Positions 36,257 to 45,995 of a stretch of 64,000 bases of DNA are shown piece after piece. Within the stretch, counting starts at the first letter, position 1; every line of letters starts with the position of its first letter. A program made the position numbers and the translations under genes. The DNA is taken from positions 96,795 through 160,794 of the forward strand of contig DEZB01000050.1 of the NCBI GenBank assembly GCA_002364735.1, in the 5' to 3' direction. Origin of the DNA: Bacteroidales bacterium UBA3143 (GTDB taxonomy: Bacteria; Bacteroidota; Bacteroidia; Bacteroidales; Dysgonomonadaceae). Under the pieces are notes generated by a model. That model was not told where the DNA came from, did no database searches, and saw only the letters and a list, made by a program, of their open reading frames with translations.

Positions 36257-38460
36257 TGTATTTTAATTTTTGCGTTGTTCGTAAATATAGATATTTCAAT
36301 AGCTTTTTGGTCATTTACTATTACTTTGCAGTGGTATTTTTTTGCTTTCCGCCTCCCTATTCGTTTTGTAATTAGTACATTCATTGTCACATCGCCTGAT
36401 GATAGAATATCGCTCGTTTCCTTAAGGGTCAATTCATAATCTACTTTTAGAAAAAGAAAAATAGGGGCAATAAAATCTTGAAGATATTTTAGAATGCCGT
36501 TAAACATCAGGTTCAACGGGATGGAGTCAGAGATTTCACTGTTGGGTAAAAAGCCCAATGGCACTTTGTAAAGTGTAGTAAAAAACCAATACAAAGCTGT
36601 GTTTTTTTGCCCGTTGTAGTTGGTGAAATAATGTAAATTGCCATTGTTGTACAAATATGCTTTGCCATTGTCGGCTTTACTTCTGATGTAGGTAGTGTTG
36701 TATATGTCTGTCTCCACAACCCATGCAAACTTGCCAGCAATTTTTTTCCATTTTTTATTTTCCGATTCTATCTCAACAAACCCTATTATTTGCTGTCCAG
36801 GAATAAAATGCAAAGCTTTCTGAAGAATTTGGTTCTTTATAGGATTGGCAATTAGTGCATCTTTCAAAGGGTTTTCAAATGTTTTTAATTGATATCTGTT
36901 TTTCTCTTTTAATAGGAAGTTACTAAACGGATAGTCAATAGTTGACGAGCCAATGTAGGGTGTTGCCTGAAACTGAAAATGCAAATGCGGATACGGCGAG
37001 CGGCCAGAATTTCCGCATCGACCAACAACTTGTCCCTGCTTAACTTGGTCACCCTTTTTCACATCTATCGAGTGATATTTAAGGTGGCTGAGTTTAGCGT
37101 ACAAAAAATCGTTGTATTTAATAATTACAGTATTTCCCCAGTTTTCACGGGTATTTATATCGCCAATTTTATTGTCGTGAATATTATTAATCGCTTCAAT
37201 TACCATTCCATCAAACGGTGCAAGAATAGCTTTGCCAAAACAAAAATAATTTTCTGCAAAGTCGCCACTGTTTTTAAACTGTGTGTCATTTGCATCAACA
37301 ATAATAAAATCCAATGCATTCTTCCAAGCTCCTTGGTGTGTATGCTCTCCGTTGTGTGCTTGACTCACTTTCCACTCGCCATAGAACGGCAACGAAGCCG
37401 AGATGGGAAAGGCAGAAGGAAAGCGTTTTATATTGCCTGAGTGGAGATATAAATTTTGCTCGGGTTTGCCCAATTGAACGGGTGTTTCGAGGAGGTATTT
37501 TGGACGCTTTTCACGCAGCTTCAATGCATATAGAAACATTAAAACAACCATATTAAAGGGAAATGAATAAGGTGCTATTCTAAAAAGCAAGAATATTTGT
37601 TGTGTGCCAATGGCAATTAAAACTACTGCGGGCAACAGCAAAATTATCCATCCGTAACTTACACGGTTGGGGAGCAAATAGTAGCCACCCAGCGCAATAG
37701 CAGTTAAAATATAGTTGAAGCCAATGAAAGTGTAGTTGAGCGTATTGAACTCAATTCCCACAAACTTATAAAACAGAAACGCCACTGAATAACCTAAAAT
37801 AGAGAGTATAAAGGTGATACGTGAATAGATGAGTAAGCCTAGGGCAATAATAATTCCAGCTAACAGGTGATGCTGAAAAAAGATAGCGGCCAATGAGTGA
37901 AAATAAGTTTTGACAAACGGAGAGCTGATAGATTTCTCTAGCAAATTATAAAAACTGACAGATTTCAATCCTCCTATTGCATACAGCTCGTTGTAAATAA
38001 AAATGCTTCGTTCACTGATATTTAATACGGTTAAACTGTTACCAGAAAGTGATATAGTCCATATGGTAATTAAAAAAGGTATGCTTAAAAAAGGCAACCC
38101 GTATTTACCTAGAACACCCTGAAAAACTATGGTAAGGAAAAAACATAATACTGCCGCAATAGCAATCAAAAAATACAACTCAATGGATGGTTGGTAAAAA
38201 AAGCCTGTGCCTAAACCCACTAAAAGCGCATTAAAGCCATACAGACCCGACTGTAAAAAGTTTTTGTTGTAGCCCAAAGTCCACGCAAGTATATTTGCAA
38301 TTGCAACAGCAATTATTCCGCCTAAACCGGCGCCATAATCAAAGAAACTAATGACTACTAAAAAAGCAGCCAATAGTTTCGATTTGGAGAAAAACACCTG
38401 TGAATAGCTGTTCAATACAACATTCAAAATACTTTTCGCTTTTAGGATATTTTCAGTCAT
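36235..38460 (-). CDS. Urea-transporter-like membrane protein fused to M23 peptidase
   Basis: 741 residues. The first ~310 residues hold about ten membrane helices with urea-transporter traits: GLYGFNALLVGLGTGFF near 70-86 and KYGLPFLSIPFLITIW near 115. The middle to C-terminal part is a LytM/M23 metallopeptidase fold: a HTHQG...ALDF segment near 370-385, GNTVIIKYNDF near 440, and HLHFQF near 490 for zinc. This family combination is seen in Bacteroidota. M23 enzymes cut peptide links, often in the cell wall; here the transporter may move a small amide or amino compound. The operon is shared with a decarboxylase and an ATP-grasp enzyme. It overlaps the next gene by 22 bp. Confidence 0.8.
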   Translation of the reverse strand: MTENILKAKSILNVVLNSYSQVFFSKSKLLAAFLVVISFFDYGAGLGGIIAVAIANILAWTLGYNKNFLQSGLYGFNALLVGLGTGFFYQPSIELYFLIAIAAVLCFFLTIVFQGVLGKYGLPFLSIPFLITIWTISLSGNSLTVLNISERSIFIYNELYAIGGLKSVSFYNLLEKSISSPFVKTYFHSLAAIFFQHHLLAGIIIALGLLIYSRITFILSILGYSVAFLFYKFVGIEFNTLNYTFIGFNYILTAIALGGYYLLPNRVSYGWIILLLPAVVLIAIGTQQIFLLFRIAPYSFPFNMVVLMFLYALKLREKRPKYLLETPVQLGKPEQNLYLHSGNIKRFPSAFPISASLPFYGEWKVSQAHNGEHTHQGAWKNALDFIIVDANDTQFKNSGDFAENYFCFGKAILAPFDGMVIEAINNIHDNKIGDINTRENWGNTVIIKYNDFLYAKLSHLKYHSIDVKKGDQVKQGQVVGRCGNSGRSPYPHLHFQFQATPYIGSSTIDYPFSNFLLKEKNRYQLKTFENPLKDALIANPIKNQILQKALHFIPGQQIIGFVEIESENKKWKKIAGKFAWVVETDIYNTTYIRSKADNGKAYLYNNGNLHYFTNYNGQKNTALYWFFTTLYKVPLGFLPNSEISDSIPLNLMFNGILKYLQDFIAPIFLFLKVDYELTLKETSDILSSGDVTMNVLITKRIGRRKAKKYHCKVIVNDQKAIEISIFTNNAKIKIQCINELE

Positions 38461-38472
38461 TGAGTTAGGATC

Positions 38473-39813
38473 TTATCCCTTTGGATTAAATTCGTTCTCC
38501 TTCAATGTTTCTAAGTTTTCTTTCTTTTTTATGATGTGTGCTTTTCCTTCCAAGTCAATTAACACCACATTTGGACGATAGGTAATAAACTGCATCCATT
38601 GCGTAACATTATAGGCACCCACACGCACAATTACCAATCGATCGCCCGTTTTAACCTGCGGAAAGTTTATGGCCTCGCGCACCACATCTATATTCATGCA
38701 GAGCGGACCGTAGATAGTGGTGTCCTCCATCATGTCTGAAACTTCCCGACTGGGAAATACTCCTAAGTTATACCAAAATGAGGTAAACAACAGATTTACT
38801 CCAGCATCAATTACAATAGTTCTTCGGCCTGTAGTAGAGCGTTTGTTGGCCAGCACCGATGTGATTAAATATCCGGCATCGTCTATAAGTGCACGTCCTG
38901 TTTCTAAAAATAAAAAGGGTAGATTTTCGTGCGGTATTTCAGAAGATATAATAGCATTTGAAATAGCTTTGGCATAATCATCGAAGGTTGGGCAAGTTTC
39001 TGAGCCAGGCATGTAAGCTCCTTTCAAGGTGTTTTTTGATGCAAAACCTCCACCCAAATCAATGTATTTAAGCCAATGGTTGAATTTGCGATGTATGGCA
39101 ACCATTAAGTTTGAGAGTTTTGCGGCTGCAATTCCGTATGCCGATGAGCTCATAATATAAGTACCTATATGCGTATGCAGTCCGGTTAGCTCTAGGTTGT
39201 CGGCTAGCATTATGCGGTTGATGGCATTCCAGGCTTCACCATTTTCATAGTTAAAACCAAAGCGATCCCACATTGGATAGATACCTGCATCGAGGTTTAC
39301 ACGAATGGCTACCCGTGCCTTTTTATTCATTTCTTGCGTGACTTTAATCAGCAAGTACAATTCATCGAAGTGGTCAATATGTATACAAGCATTGTGGTTG
39401 ATGGCCATTTTTAAATCTTTCTCCGATTTTTCTGGGCCATTATAAAGAATGTTGCTCCCGTTCACGCCCAGCGAAAGGGCTTTCTCAAATTCAAATCCCG
39501 AAACCACTTCGGCCCATGAACCTTCATCGTGATAGATACTGCAAATTGCATCAAGGTAGTTGGTTTTGTACGACCAGGCAAATTGCACTTTCGGGTAGTG
39601 CGTTTCAAAAATCTGTTTTGCTTCGTTATACGTATCACGTATTGTCTTTTCGGAAAACACAAAAACAGGCGAGCCAAACTCTTCAGCTAACTGTGTCACG
39701 GATACTGAGTCTATTCCCGTAATAATTCTTTGTTTTGATGACAACCCAAATTTATTGGGAACACCAGCTGTAATTTTGCTGATTATCGGTTTTTCGTAGT
39801 TCAACTTTTTCAT
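38473..39813 (-). CDS. PLP-dependent decarboxylase, fold type III (LysA-like)
   Basis: 446 residues. The PLP lysine is K83 in FAWSYKTNY; HTHIG (about 215), DLGGGF, and ETGRALIDDAG are further active-site marks, and GPLCMNID near 380 holds the catalytic cysteine. Diaminopimelate decarboxylases have GPxCESxD at this point and ornithine decarboxylases GPxCDGxD, so the MNI here suggests another amino-acid substrate. It acts in the cytoplasm, releasing CO2 from an amino acid or an amino-acid conjugate. It lies 5 bp after the ATP-grasp gene and 12 bp before the transporter-peptidase gene, so all three are one unit. Confidence 0.85.
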   Translation of the reverse strand: MKKLNYEKPIISKITAGVPNKFGLSSKQRIITGIDSVSVTQLAEEFGSPVFVFSEKTIRDTYNEAKQIFETHYPKVQFAWSYKTNYLDAICSIYHDEGSWAEVVSGFEFEKALSLGVNGSNILYNGPEKSEKDLKMAINHNACIHIDHFDELYLLIKVTQEMNKKARVAIRVNLDAGIYPMWDRFGFNYENGEAWNAINRIMLADNLELTGLHTHIGTYIMSSSAYGIAAAKLSNLMVAIHRKFNHWLKYIDLGGGFASKNTLKGAYMPGSETCPTFDDYAKAISNAIISSEIPHENLPFLFLETGRALIDDAGYLITSVLANKRSTTGRRTIVIDAGVNLLFTSFWYNLGVFPSREVSDMMEDTTIYGPLCMNIDVVREAINFPQVKTGDRLVIVRVGAYNVTQWMQFITYRPNVVLIDLEGKAHIIKKKENLETLKENEFNPKG

Positions 39814-39818
39814 AGATT

Positions 39819-40865
39819 CTAAATTTCTTTGTTTATTGAGATTGCTGCAAATCGTTCTAAGTCAACAATCATGTCGTAAGAATATCGGACAAACATTTTT
39901 CCAACTTTGTACTCCTCCATGGGCTTTACTTCCATTCCTAAAGCAAGCTTTATCAAGGCTTCAGGAATATTTTGACCTGCACCAACAGCCAAATAGACCC
40001 AAGCTGGAATACGAGGATTGATTTCCACTAGATAATAATCGCTAGAACTTGTTTTTATTAGCTCAAGCTCCATTCCTCCCTTCCATTTTGCTTTTTGTAT
40101 GAGCATACGGGTGAGTTCCACCATTTTTTCGTCAGCTAGTGTAATGCCACCCCAAGCTTTTCCTTTGTCGGTGATATACTGTTTGCGCATAGGCACTGCT
40201 GCAATAGTATTTCCATTTCCGTCGCCTAACGCAACCACATTCACCTCGGTGCCACTCACAAACTCCTGAACAATAACGGGTAAACCCCATTGCGAAGCTA
40301 CTTTATGAAAAGCATATGTTGCCTGCTCAATATTAAAGCATTTGTAAGCATCATAGAACTGCCCCTTTACCATAACTGGATAATCGAACTTCTCTTCTAC
40401 TTCACTCAATTGGGTGATGCTACCTAAATTTAGACTGTCTGGAACTTTTACACCATACTTTTTTCCATATTCTGGCAACTTGTCTTTTTCACGTTCTTGA
40501 AACTGCTTCAAGGTGGGCAAAAATGTTCGAATTCCTTTTTCGGCGAGTCTTTTTTCATATTTCATAAACGAAAAAAGTTCGGCATCGAAATTAGGTATTA
40601 GCACATCTATTTTTTCTTGTTGGTGAATTTGTTCAACTCGTTCAATCAACGCTTCAGACCCCGACGATGGATAGGGAACTTGAAAAATGCGGTCACACAA
40701 ACCCTCCATGTAAATTCCTGGCTCTAGATTTTCGTAAACCAAGCCAATCACTCGTACGTCAAACTCCTCCGAATCTTTTGCACTACGGATAACTGGAACT
40801 CCAGGACCTGGGTTGTCAGTGTTGTTTAGGCCTGTAACTGCTAGTGTTATTTTCTGTTTTGCCAT
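39819..40865 (-). CDS. ATP-grasp ligase (carbamoyl-phosphate-synthase-like)
   Basis: 348 residues. The N-terminal part (to about 115) is a Rossmann-like domain; the ATP-grasp core follows with YPVMVKGQFYDAYKC near 160 and the metal/ATP end motif YYLVEINPRIPAW near 275. ATP-grasp enzymes join a carboxylate to an amine or thiol through an acyl phosphate. With a decarboxylase 5 bp downstream and a PqqD-like gene 190 bp upstream, it probably builds an amide bond on a peptide or amino acid. The true substrate cannot be told from sequence. Confidence 0.8.
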   Translation of the reverse strand: MAKQKITLAVTGLNNTDNPGPGVPVIRSAKDSEEFDVRVIGLVYENLEPGIYMEGLCDRIFQVPYPSSGSEALIERVEQIHQQEKIDVLIPNFDAELFSFMKYEKRLAEKGIRTFLPTLKQFQEREKDKLPEYGKKYGVKVPDSLNLGSITQLSEVEEKFDYPVMVKGQFYDAYKCFNIEQATYAFHKVASQWGLPVIVQEFVSGTEVNVVALGDGNGNTIAAVPMRKQYITDKGKAWGGITLADEKMVELTRMLIQKAKWKGGMELELIKTSSSDYYLVEINPRIPAWVYLAVGAGQNIPEALIKLALGMEVKPMEEYKVGKMFVRYSYDMIVDLERFAAISINKEI

Positions 40866-41055
40866 AATTGGTTTACTCTATGATTGTAAGAAACTACTAT
40901 GTTTTTGATTTTTTGAAAAGTAAAGGGCAAAGATAAAGCCTGCCCCGATTTATCGAGAGATTTCGAGTTTTTTGATAACAAGGAAATTACATTGAGTAAA
41001 TGATTGTTGCAAAAACAAGAATAAAGCAGTATTTGGCCTTTAATTGTAAATACAC

Positions 41056-41319
41056 CTAAACAAAATCCAACGGATTACCTTGTTGCGTTAATTGGTGATG
41101 TTTCAGCATGGTACTGAATTCATAAAAATCTTTCTCAAAAGTTAGGTCGTCAACATCGTATTTTTCGAGGATTGTTTTTTTGAGTTCATCAAAGTCAAAG
41201 TTGGCAGCAATCATCTTAATTATTTCTAATCCCATTGGGTTCAGACTAAACGACTCGCCTGTGTGCGCATTGAAAACAAATCCGTTATCGCTGATTTTTA
41301 TCTCTTCTAAAATTTGCAT
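41056..41319 (-). CDS. PqqD-family peptide-binding protein
   Basis: About 87 residues from the ATG at 41319; an ATG 11 codons earlier (41352) is also in frame, but the chosen one fits the family start (MQILEEIKISD). The conserved pieces are GFVFNAHTGESFSLNPMGLEII and then an FEKDFYEFSTML helix. PqqD domains bind precursor peptides and present them to modifying enzymes in ribosomal peptide pathways. It is the first gene of the operon with ATP-grasp, decarboxylase and transporter-peptidase genes. No precursor peptide gene could be found between 40866 and 41055 or between 41320 and 41514, so the client may be a larger protein or encoded elsewhere. Confidence 0.75.
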   Translation of the reverse strand: MQILEEIKISDNGFVFNAHTGESFSLNPMGLEIIKMIAANFDFDELKKTILEKYDVDDLTFEKDFYEFSTMLKHHQLTQQGNPLDFV

Positions 41320-41422
41320 GATTTTGATTTTACGAGGTTGAAAATTCCACATCCCTATTTGAACTAAATCAAAGTTGGTTCTGATGTGGTGATATATTTT
41401 TTTGAGTTTAAAAATAAAGATA

Positions 41423-41430
41423 CAAAAGTA
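41423..41430 (-). promoter_or_regulatory. -7 box TACTTTTG for the pqqD-like operon
   Basis: Read on the minus strand this fits TAnnTTTG and lies about 100 bp before the pqqD-like start. The -33 region has only a weak match. Confidence 0.4.
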
Positions 41431-41514
41431 AATTATAAGTTTTCTTTATTTTGAAAATACTTGCTCAAGCTCTGGTTGTTAATATTTAGGTTTCTCTGTA
41501 GATACTATGAAAAG

Positions 41515-42369
41515 TTATCTTCTGTTGCGGTACTGAGGATTTCTTCTTCCTGATCGGTTGTCATCCCTTACGTCTTGGCGCAATTCGTTCCATTTGTCAG
41601 CCTTCCCTTTACCAATTATTTTTGCTAACTCTTCTTGATGTTCCTTCATCTGTTTATCTCTCGCCGCACGGAATTCTTCTCGACGAGCATCTCTATTTTC
41701 TGGCCCCATGCCGCGTTTACTCCTTTGCTCTGTAACTTGTTCAATGCGTTCTGCTTCTTGTTTTTCAGTTAAAGCTAATACTTGTGCCGCTTGTTCAGGA
41801 GTTAGGTCAAGCTCTTCAGTCATTAGAGTAACTTTCTCTTGTGGAGTCATTCTCATCATATAATCGCTACGTCTGTTATCATAGAATTTTCCGTTGTCAA
41901 TGTTTCGTTGATTGTTGTGATAATAGCCACGACCACCATCCATTCTTCCTGCTCGATTGCCATCCCTTACGTCTTGGCGCAATTCGTTCCATTTATCAGC
42001 TCTCTCTTTTCCAATTATTTTTGCTAACTCTTCATAGTTTTGCTTCATCTGTTGGTCTCTCAATGCACGAAACTCTTCACGACGAGTATCTCTCTTTTCT
42101 GGTCCCATGCCACGTTGATTTCTGTTTACTGTGACTTGTTCAATGCGTTCTACTTCTTGTTTTTTACACAGTGATAGAACCTCAGAAGCTTCTTTATCTG
42201 TCAAATCAAGTTCTTTTGTCATTAGGTCAACTCTTTCTTGTGGAGTCATTCTAACTATCTGCTCACTACGTCTGTTGTTAGCAACTCTCCTGTTGTTATA
42301 GTTCTGTGCCGAAATTGATATACTTATTGTAAGGAAAAGTGTTGCTACTAAAAATAAATACTTTTTCAT
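41515..42369 (-). CDS. Secreted DUF4890-like protein with tandem duplication
   Basis: 284 residues with a signal peptide (about 1-21, ISISAQ). The mature protein is two copies of one ~115-residue helical unit. Each starts RMTPQE(R/K)V, then ELDLT, KQE(V/A)ERIEQVT, RGMGPE, RREEFRA, and ends ADKWNELRQDVRD; the copies span about 38-140 and 168-275. The pattern recalls DUF4890 and Spy/CpxP-like periplasmic proteins that bind other proteins or metals. It is rich in charged residues and in Asn/Arg between copies. It has its own promoter. Function not known. Confidence 0.7.
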   Translation of the reverse strand: MKKYLFLVATLFLTISISISAQNYNNRRVANNRRSEQIVRMTPQERVDLMTKELDLTDKEASEVLSLCKKQEVERIEQVTVNRNQRGMGPEKRDTRREEFRALRDQQMKQNYEELAKIIGKERADKWNELRQDVRDGNRAGRMDGGRGYYHNNQRNIDNGKFYDNRRSDYMMRMTPQEKVTLMTEELDLTPEQAAQVLALTEKQEAERIEQVTEQRSKRGMGPENRDARREEFRAARDKQMKEHQEELAKIIGKGKADKWNELRQDVRDDNRSGRRNPQYRNRR

Positions 42370-42409
42370 AATTCAATAATTTAAAAGGTTTGTATTACTT
42401 TATTAAACT

Positions 42410-42441
42410 CAAATGTAGTGAATAGTTTAATTCCTTGCAAA
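42410..42441 (-). promoter_or_regulatory. Bacteroidota promoter TTTG-N20-TACATTTG
   Basis: On the minus strand TTTG (42441-42438) and TACATTTG (42417-42410) are exactly 20 bp apart, the consensus spacing, and lie 41 bp before the DUF4890-like gene. Confidence 0.6.
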
Positions 42442-42991
42442 CACTATCACACATTAAAAGCCTTAATAATCAGATATATACCTGTTTTAATAGATGAATT
42501 TAGGCCATTGATGGAGCACCTTCGCAATTTCGTCTATAAATAGGTGGTGTCTGTCTATTTTCAGAATTTGTCTAATAAAATTACTGTTTAATTTTACTAT
42601 TACATTTGTGATTCTTACTTATTATTCCAAAGCGATTACACTTTAAATAATGTATTTACCATTTACAAAATGATATAAATAAATTATCTCAAATTGAACA
42701 ATTTACAGACCGTGTTGCGTTATTGGTACTGTGGAGACAAGTTTACTTAAGGTGATTATTGCTCGGAGTTCTAGTTACTGATTTATTTGAAAATTTCGAA
42801 ATAATAATTTCTGTAATTTTTAATTGACTACTCAGATGGTTTTACATTAAGGAAACACATTTTTAATAATTGATATGCAATATAATAGAGCCTTTAGATC
42901 CGACTCAATGTTTTTATTCAAAACAATAGATTGAATCAAATTAAATGTTTTATATTTGTGAGCGAGTATTCACACTGATAAAATATTTAAT
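42442..42991. other. Divergent intergenic region
   Basis: About 550 bp without a gene. A -7-like TATATTTG (42951-42958) stands 34 bp before the TetR start, followed by GTGAGCGAGTATTCAC, a weak GTGA/TCAC symmetric site that could be the regulator's operator. The rest is AT-rich and unremarkable. Confidence 0.4.
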
Positions 42992-43579
42992 ATGAATAAC
43001 GACTTATCTGAACGACAAAACGAGATAATAAAAGCGTCATTAGAGCTTATTGCTGAAAGAGGTATACAAGGTATGACAATTAAAAACCTATCTAAAAAAA
43101 TAGGACTTGTAGAATCTGCAATCTACAGACACTTCGAAAGTAAAACGCATATATTAATTGCTATACTCGATTCCATATCAGCACAAACAATACCTTATGA
43201 ATCAACAAATGTAGAAAGTGTGATTGATTATCTTGAGCAGAAACTCAGAGGTCACTTTCAGGCTTTTACAGCTAATCCTGCTTTGGCATCTGTGGTTTTT
43301 GCCGAAGATTTGTTTCAAAACGAAATTAAGTTGGTTGAGAAAACAAAATCAAAGGTGGAGAAAAGTATATCTGAGATAGCTGGAATGATAAAAGATGGTC
43401 AGCAAAAAGAGGAAATAAGAAGCGACGTTAATTCTGAACATTTAGCAATTATGATTAACGGAAGCGTAAGGATGCTGGTGAAACAATGGAGAATGTCGGA
43501 TTACTCATTTGATTTAATCCAAAAAGGAGATGAACTAATCAACTCAATTAAATTATTATTGAAACCTTTGACAAAATGA
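42992..43579 (+). CDS. TetR/AcrR family transcriptional regulator
   Basis: 195 residues. The N-terminal helix-turn-helix is clear: ELIAERGIQGMTIKNLSKK followed by GLVESAIYRHFESK (about 17-50). The C-terminal ligand-binding part is variable as usual. Its stop overlaps the TolC-like gene start by 4 bp (ATGA), so it is the first gene of the efflux operon and probably represses it. The inducer is not known. Confidence 0.9.
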   Translation: MNNDLSERQNEIIKASLELIAERGIQGMTIKNLSKKIGLVESAIYRHFESKTHILIAILDSISAQTIPYESTNVESVIDYLEQKLRGHFQAFTANPALASVVFAEDLFQNEIKLVEKTKSKVEKSISEIAGMIKDGQQKEEIRSDVNSEHLAIMINGSVRMLVKQWRMSDYSFDLIQKGDELINSIKLLLKPLTK

Positions 43580-44892
43580 AACAAATCCTATTTCTAATAA
43601 CAGGATTATTGCTACTAATACAACCTGCAAATGCGCAGGACAAACTTAGTTTTAATAACCTGGATATACTTTTAGAATATGCTGAAAATAACAGTATGTT
43701 TATCAAAACAGGGGAACAGCAAAGTCTTTTAGCAAAATGGCAGAAGATTTCGGCGCAAGCTGGATTGGTGAATTTCAGAATGCAAACTAATTTTAATTTG
43801 ACTAACAATTTGGAGTTGCCTGTTACGTTTCTTCCCGCAGAAGCATTTGGTGGAACACCAGGAACATTTAAAGAAGTTACAACTGGTAGGCAATACATCG
43901 GCAATTTGAATTTATCACCACAAATCGATATTATCAATCTTGCAAATTGGGCAAAACTAACAAGTGCCAATGTGAATGTAGATCTTACAAACGTAAATAA
44001 TTTGATTGTAAAAAAAACGCTTTTCGAATCTGTTTCGGCTTCCTATCACAATATCATTTCCTTGCAAGAGCAAATAGAAATTACTCAGAAAAGCTTGTTG
44101 TCCGCAGACACCCTATTGATGATTATGCAAAATAAATATACCGAAGGTATTGTCCGTCAGCAAGACTTGAATGACGCTCACATCAATAAATTAACGCTAT
44201 CGGATAATTTGGAGCAATTAGACTTGTCCTTAAAGCAACAATATTACAATCTCAGAATTCTAAGCGATATTCCTGAAACTATTTCAATCAGTATTGACGA
44301 AAAGCCCGACTACGACAAACATATTATTCTTGGTTTGCATGCAGATAATCAGCTGCAATATGAATCTTCGCTTTTGAAAGTTGAACTGGCAGAAGCAGAT
44401 TTAAAAACAAATCGATTTATGCAATACCCCACTGTTTCGCTTGTGTTTTTTAATGCATGGCAGCAAAATAGTAATACTAAGTTTTTTGATAATGATGTTA
44501 ATTGGTTGAACTCTCAGTACGTCGGTTTAAAAGTAAGTTTACCGTTCCCTGATATAAACAGATTTACACTTACAAAAAGCTCAAGAATCAATAAAGTTAT
44601 CTCGCTGCAAAATGCAGAGCACACGAAACTTGAGAATGAGCTAACAAATAAACAATTGATTTTGGATTATGAAAAAGCATATTCACAACTCAATACTGCA
44701 AAGCAAATATTTGAACTTAAAGAGCAAAATTATGATTTGGCATTACACCAGTTTGATATGTCAATACTATCGTCTGACAAGTTGATCATTGCTTTTAATG
44801 ATATGCTTACAAGCCGCTTGAATTACAGTAGCGCACTTGCAAATTTAAACTTTACAATGTCGAAAATTGAAATTACTAATACAATAAGATGA
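43576..44892 (+). CDS. TolC-family outer-membrane efflux protein
   Basis: 438 residues with a signal peptide (about 1-20, ANAQ). Long helices with heptad character at about 130-210 and 340-430, and two short strand-rich parts, are typical of the TolC trimeric tunnel. It is the exit duct for the ABC pump encoded next. It overlaps both neighbours by 4 bp, so the operon is tightly coupled. Length is normal. Confidence 0.88.
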   Translation: MKQILFLITGLLLLIQPANAQDKLSFNNLDILLEYAENNSMFIKTGEQQSLLAKWQKISAQAGLVNFRMQTNFNLTNNLELPVTFLPAEAFGGTPGTFKEVTTGRQYIGNLNLSPQIDIINLANWAKLTSANVNVDLTNVNNLIVKKTLFESVSASYHNIISLQEQIEITQKSLLSADTLLMIMQNKYTEGIVRQQDLNDAHINKLTLSDNLEQLDLSLKQQYYNLRILSDIPETISISIDEKPDYDKHIILGLHADNQLQYESSLLKVELAEADLKTNRFMQYPTVSLVFFNAWQQNSNTKFFDNDVNWLNSQYVGLKVSLPFPDINRFTLTKSSRINKVISLQNAEHTKLENELTNKQLILDYEKAYSQLNTAKQIFELKEQNYDLALHQFDMSILSSDKLIIAFNDMLTSRLNYSSALANLNFTMSKIEITNTIR

Positions 44893-45986
44893 AAACAAAT
44901 AGATATTTTATCATAGCTTTTACCGCATTTGCTTTGCTGAATTCGTGTGGCAAAAAATATACGGAAACTAAACCTGAATACCGAAATATTACGGAAACAG
45001 TTTTTGCTTCGGGTGTTTTAGTGCCTGAAGACCAATATAATTTAACAGCACAAAGCGATGGGTATCTTATTTCCTTAAACTTTGAAGAAGGAGACATTGT
45101 TGAAACAGACTATTTGCTTGCTGAAATTGACAACAAAACCTATGACATTAACTTACTGGGCGCCAATCAGCTTTTAGATATAGCAGTTAGTAATCTATCT
45201 TCAAGTGCTCCTGCTTTAAAGCAAATAGAAGCAAACCTGTTGAGTGCTGAGCAAAAAATGAAACAAGACGAAATTCAGGTTGAACGTTACAAGAAATTAT
45301 ACGATTACAATAGTGTTTCAAAATTAGAATATGAAAATACATTGATTGCTTTTGAAACATCAAAAGCAAATTATAAGGCATTGCAGGAAAACTATAAATT
45401 GCAAGAACAACAAGCCGAACAACAACTTATTAATCAAGAAACCCAAAGTGGCATAAATAAAGTGTTGCAAGGCAATAATGAACTCAGGGCGGTAATAGGG
45501 GGTAAGGTTTACAATAAATTTAAAGAATTGGGCGATTATGTCCGCCGAGGCGAAGTTATTGCTGTGATTGGAAGTCCTGCAAATCTTTACGCTAAGTTAA
45601 GCATTGATGAATCGAGTATTTCGAACGTACGAGTAAATCAGCAAGTTGTAATTCAACTGAATACTGATAAAACTAAAAATTACAAAGGTGTGATTACCGA
45701 AGTTTATCCATCATTCGATGTTCAAACGCAATCATTCAGTTGTAAAGCTGTATTTACCGATAGTTTAGATTTTCTGATGTCAGGCACACAAGTTCAGGCA
45801 AATATTATCTTAGAAAATAAAGAAAATGCACTTGTAATACCTCGTAAATATTTAGATTTTGGAAATAGAGTATTAGTTAAAAGTGAAGGGGCGGTTGAAG
45901 TTGAAACCGGATTTATTTCTAATGAATGGGTAGAAATACTCAGTGGAATTGATGAAAACTCAGTAATACAGGCAGAAAAAAAATAA
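44889..45986 (+). CDS. HlyD-family periplasmic adaptor, lipoprotein
   Basis: 365 residues. The signal peptide ends in a lipobox (LLNSC, C20), so it is lipid-anchored. Then come the first half of a biotinyl-lipoyl fold (VFASGVLVPEDQYNL...GYLISLNFEEGDIV), a coiled-coil hairpin (about 100-195), and the returning half with ELGDYVRRGEVIAVIG, followed by a beta-barrel domain. It connects the permease in the inner membrane to TolC. It overlaps the TolC gene by 4 bp and precedes the permease by 9 bp. Confidence 0.9.
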   Translation: MKTNRYFIIAFTAFALLNSCGKKYTETKPEYRNITETVFASGVLVPEDQYNLTAQSDGYLISLNFEEGDIVETDYLLAEIDNKTYDINLLGANQLLDIAVSNLSSSAPALKQIEANLLSAEQKMKQDEIQVERYKKLYDYNSVSKLEYENTLIAFETSKANYKALQENYKLQEQQAEQQLINQETQSGINKVLQGNNELRAVIGGKVYNKFKELGDYVRRGEVIAVIGSPANLYAKLSIDESSISNVRVNQQVVIQLNTDKTKNYKGVITEVYPSFDVQTQSFSCKAVFTDSLDFLMSGTQVQANIILENKENALVIPRKYLDFGNRVLVKSEGAVEVETGFISNEWVEILSGIDENSVIQAEKK

Positions 45987-45995
45987 ATCCAAATC

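Noticed and set aside
41839..42134. Plus-strand frames over the DUF4890-like gene
   Set aside because: They are mirror frames of a repetitive helical coding region with a signal peptide and promoter on the other strand.
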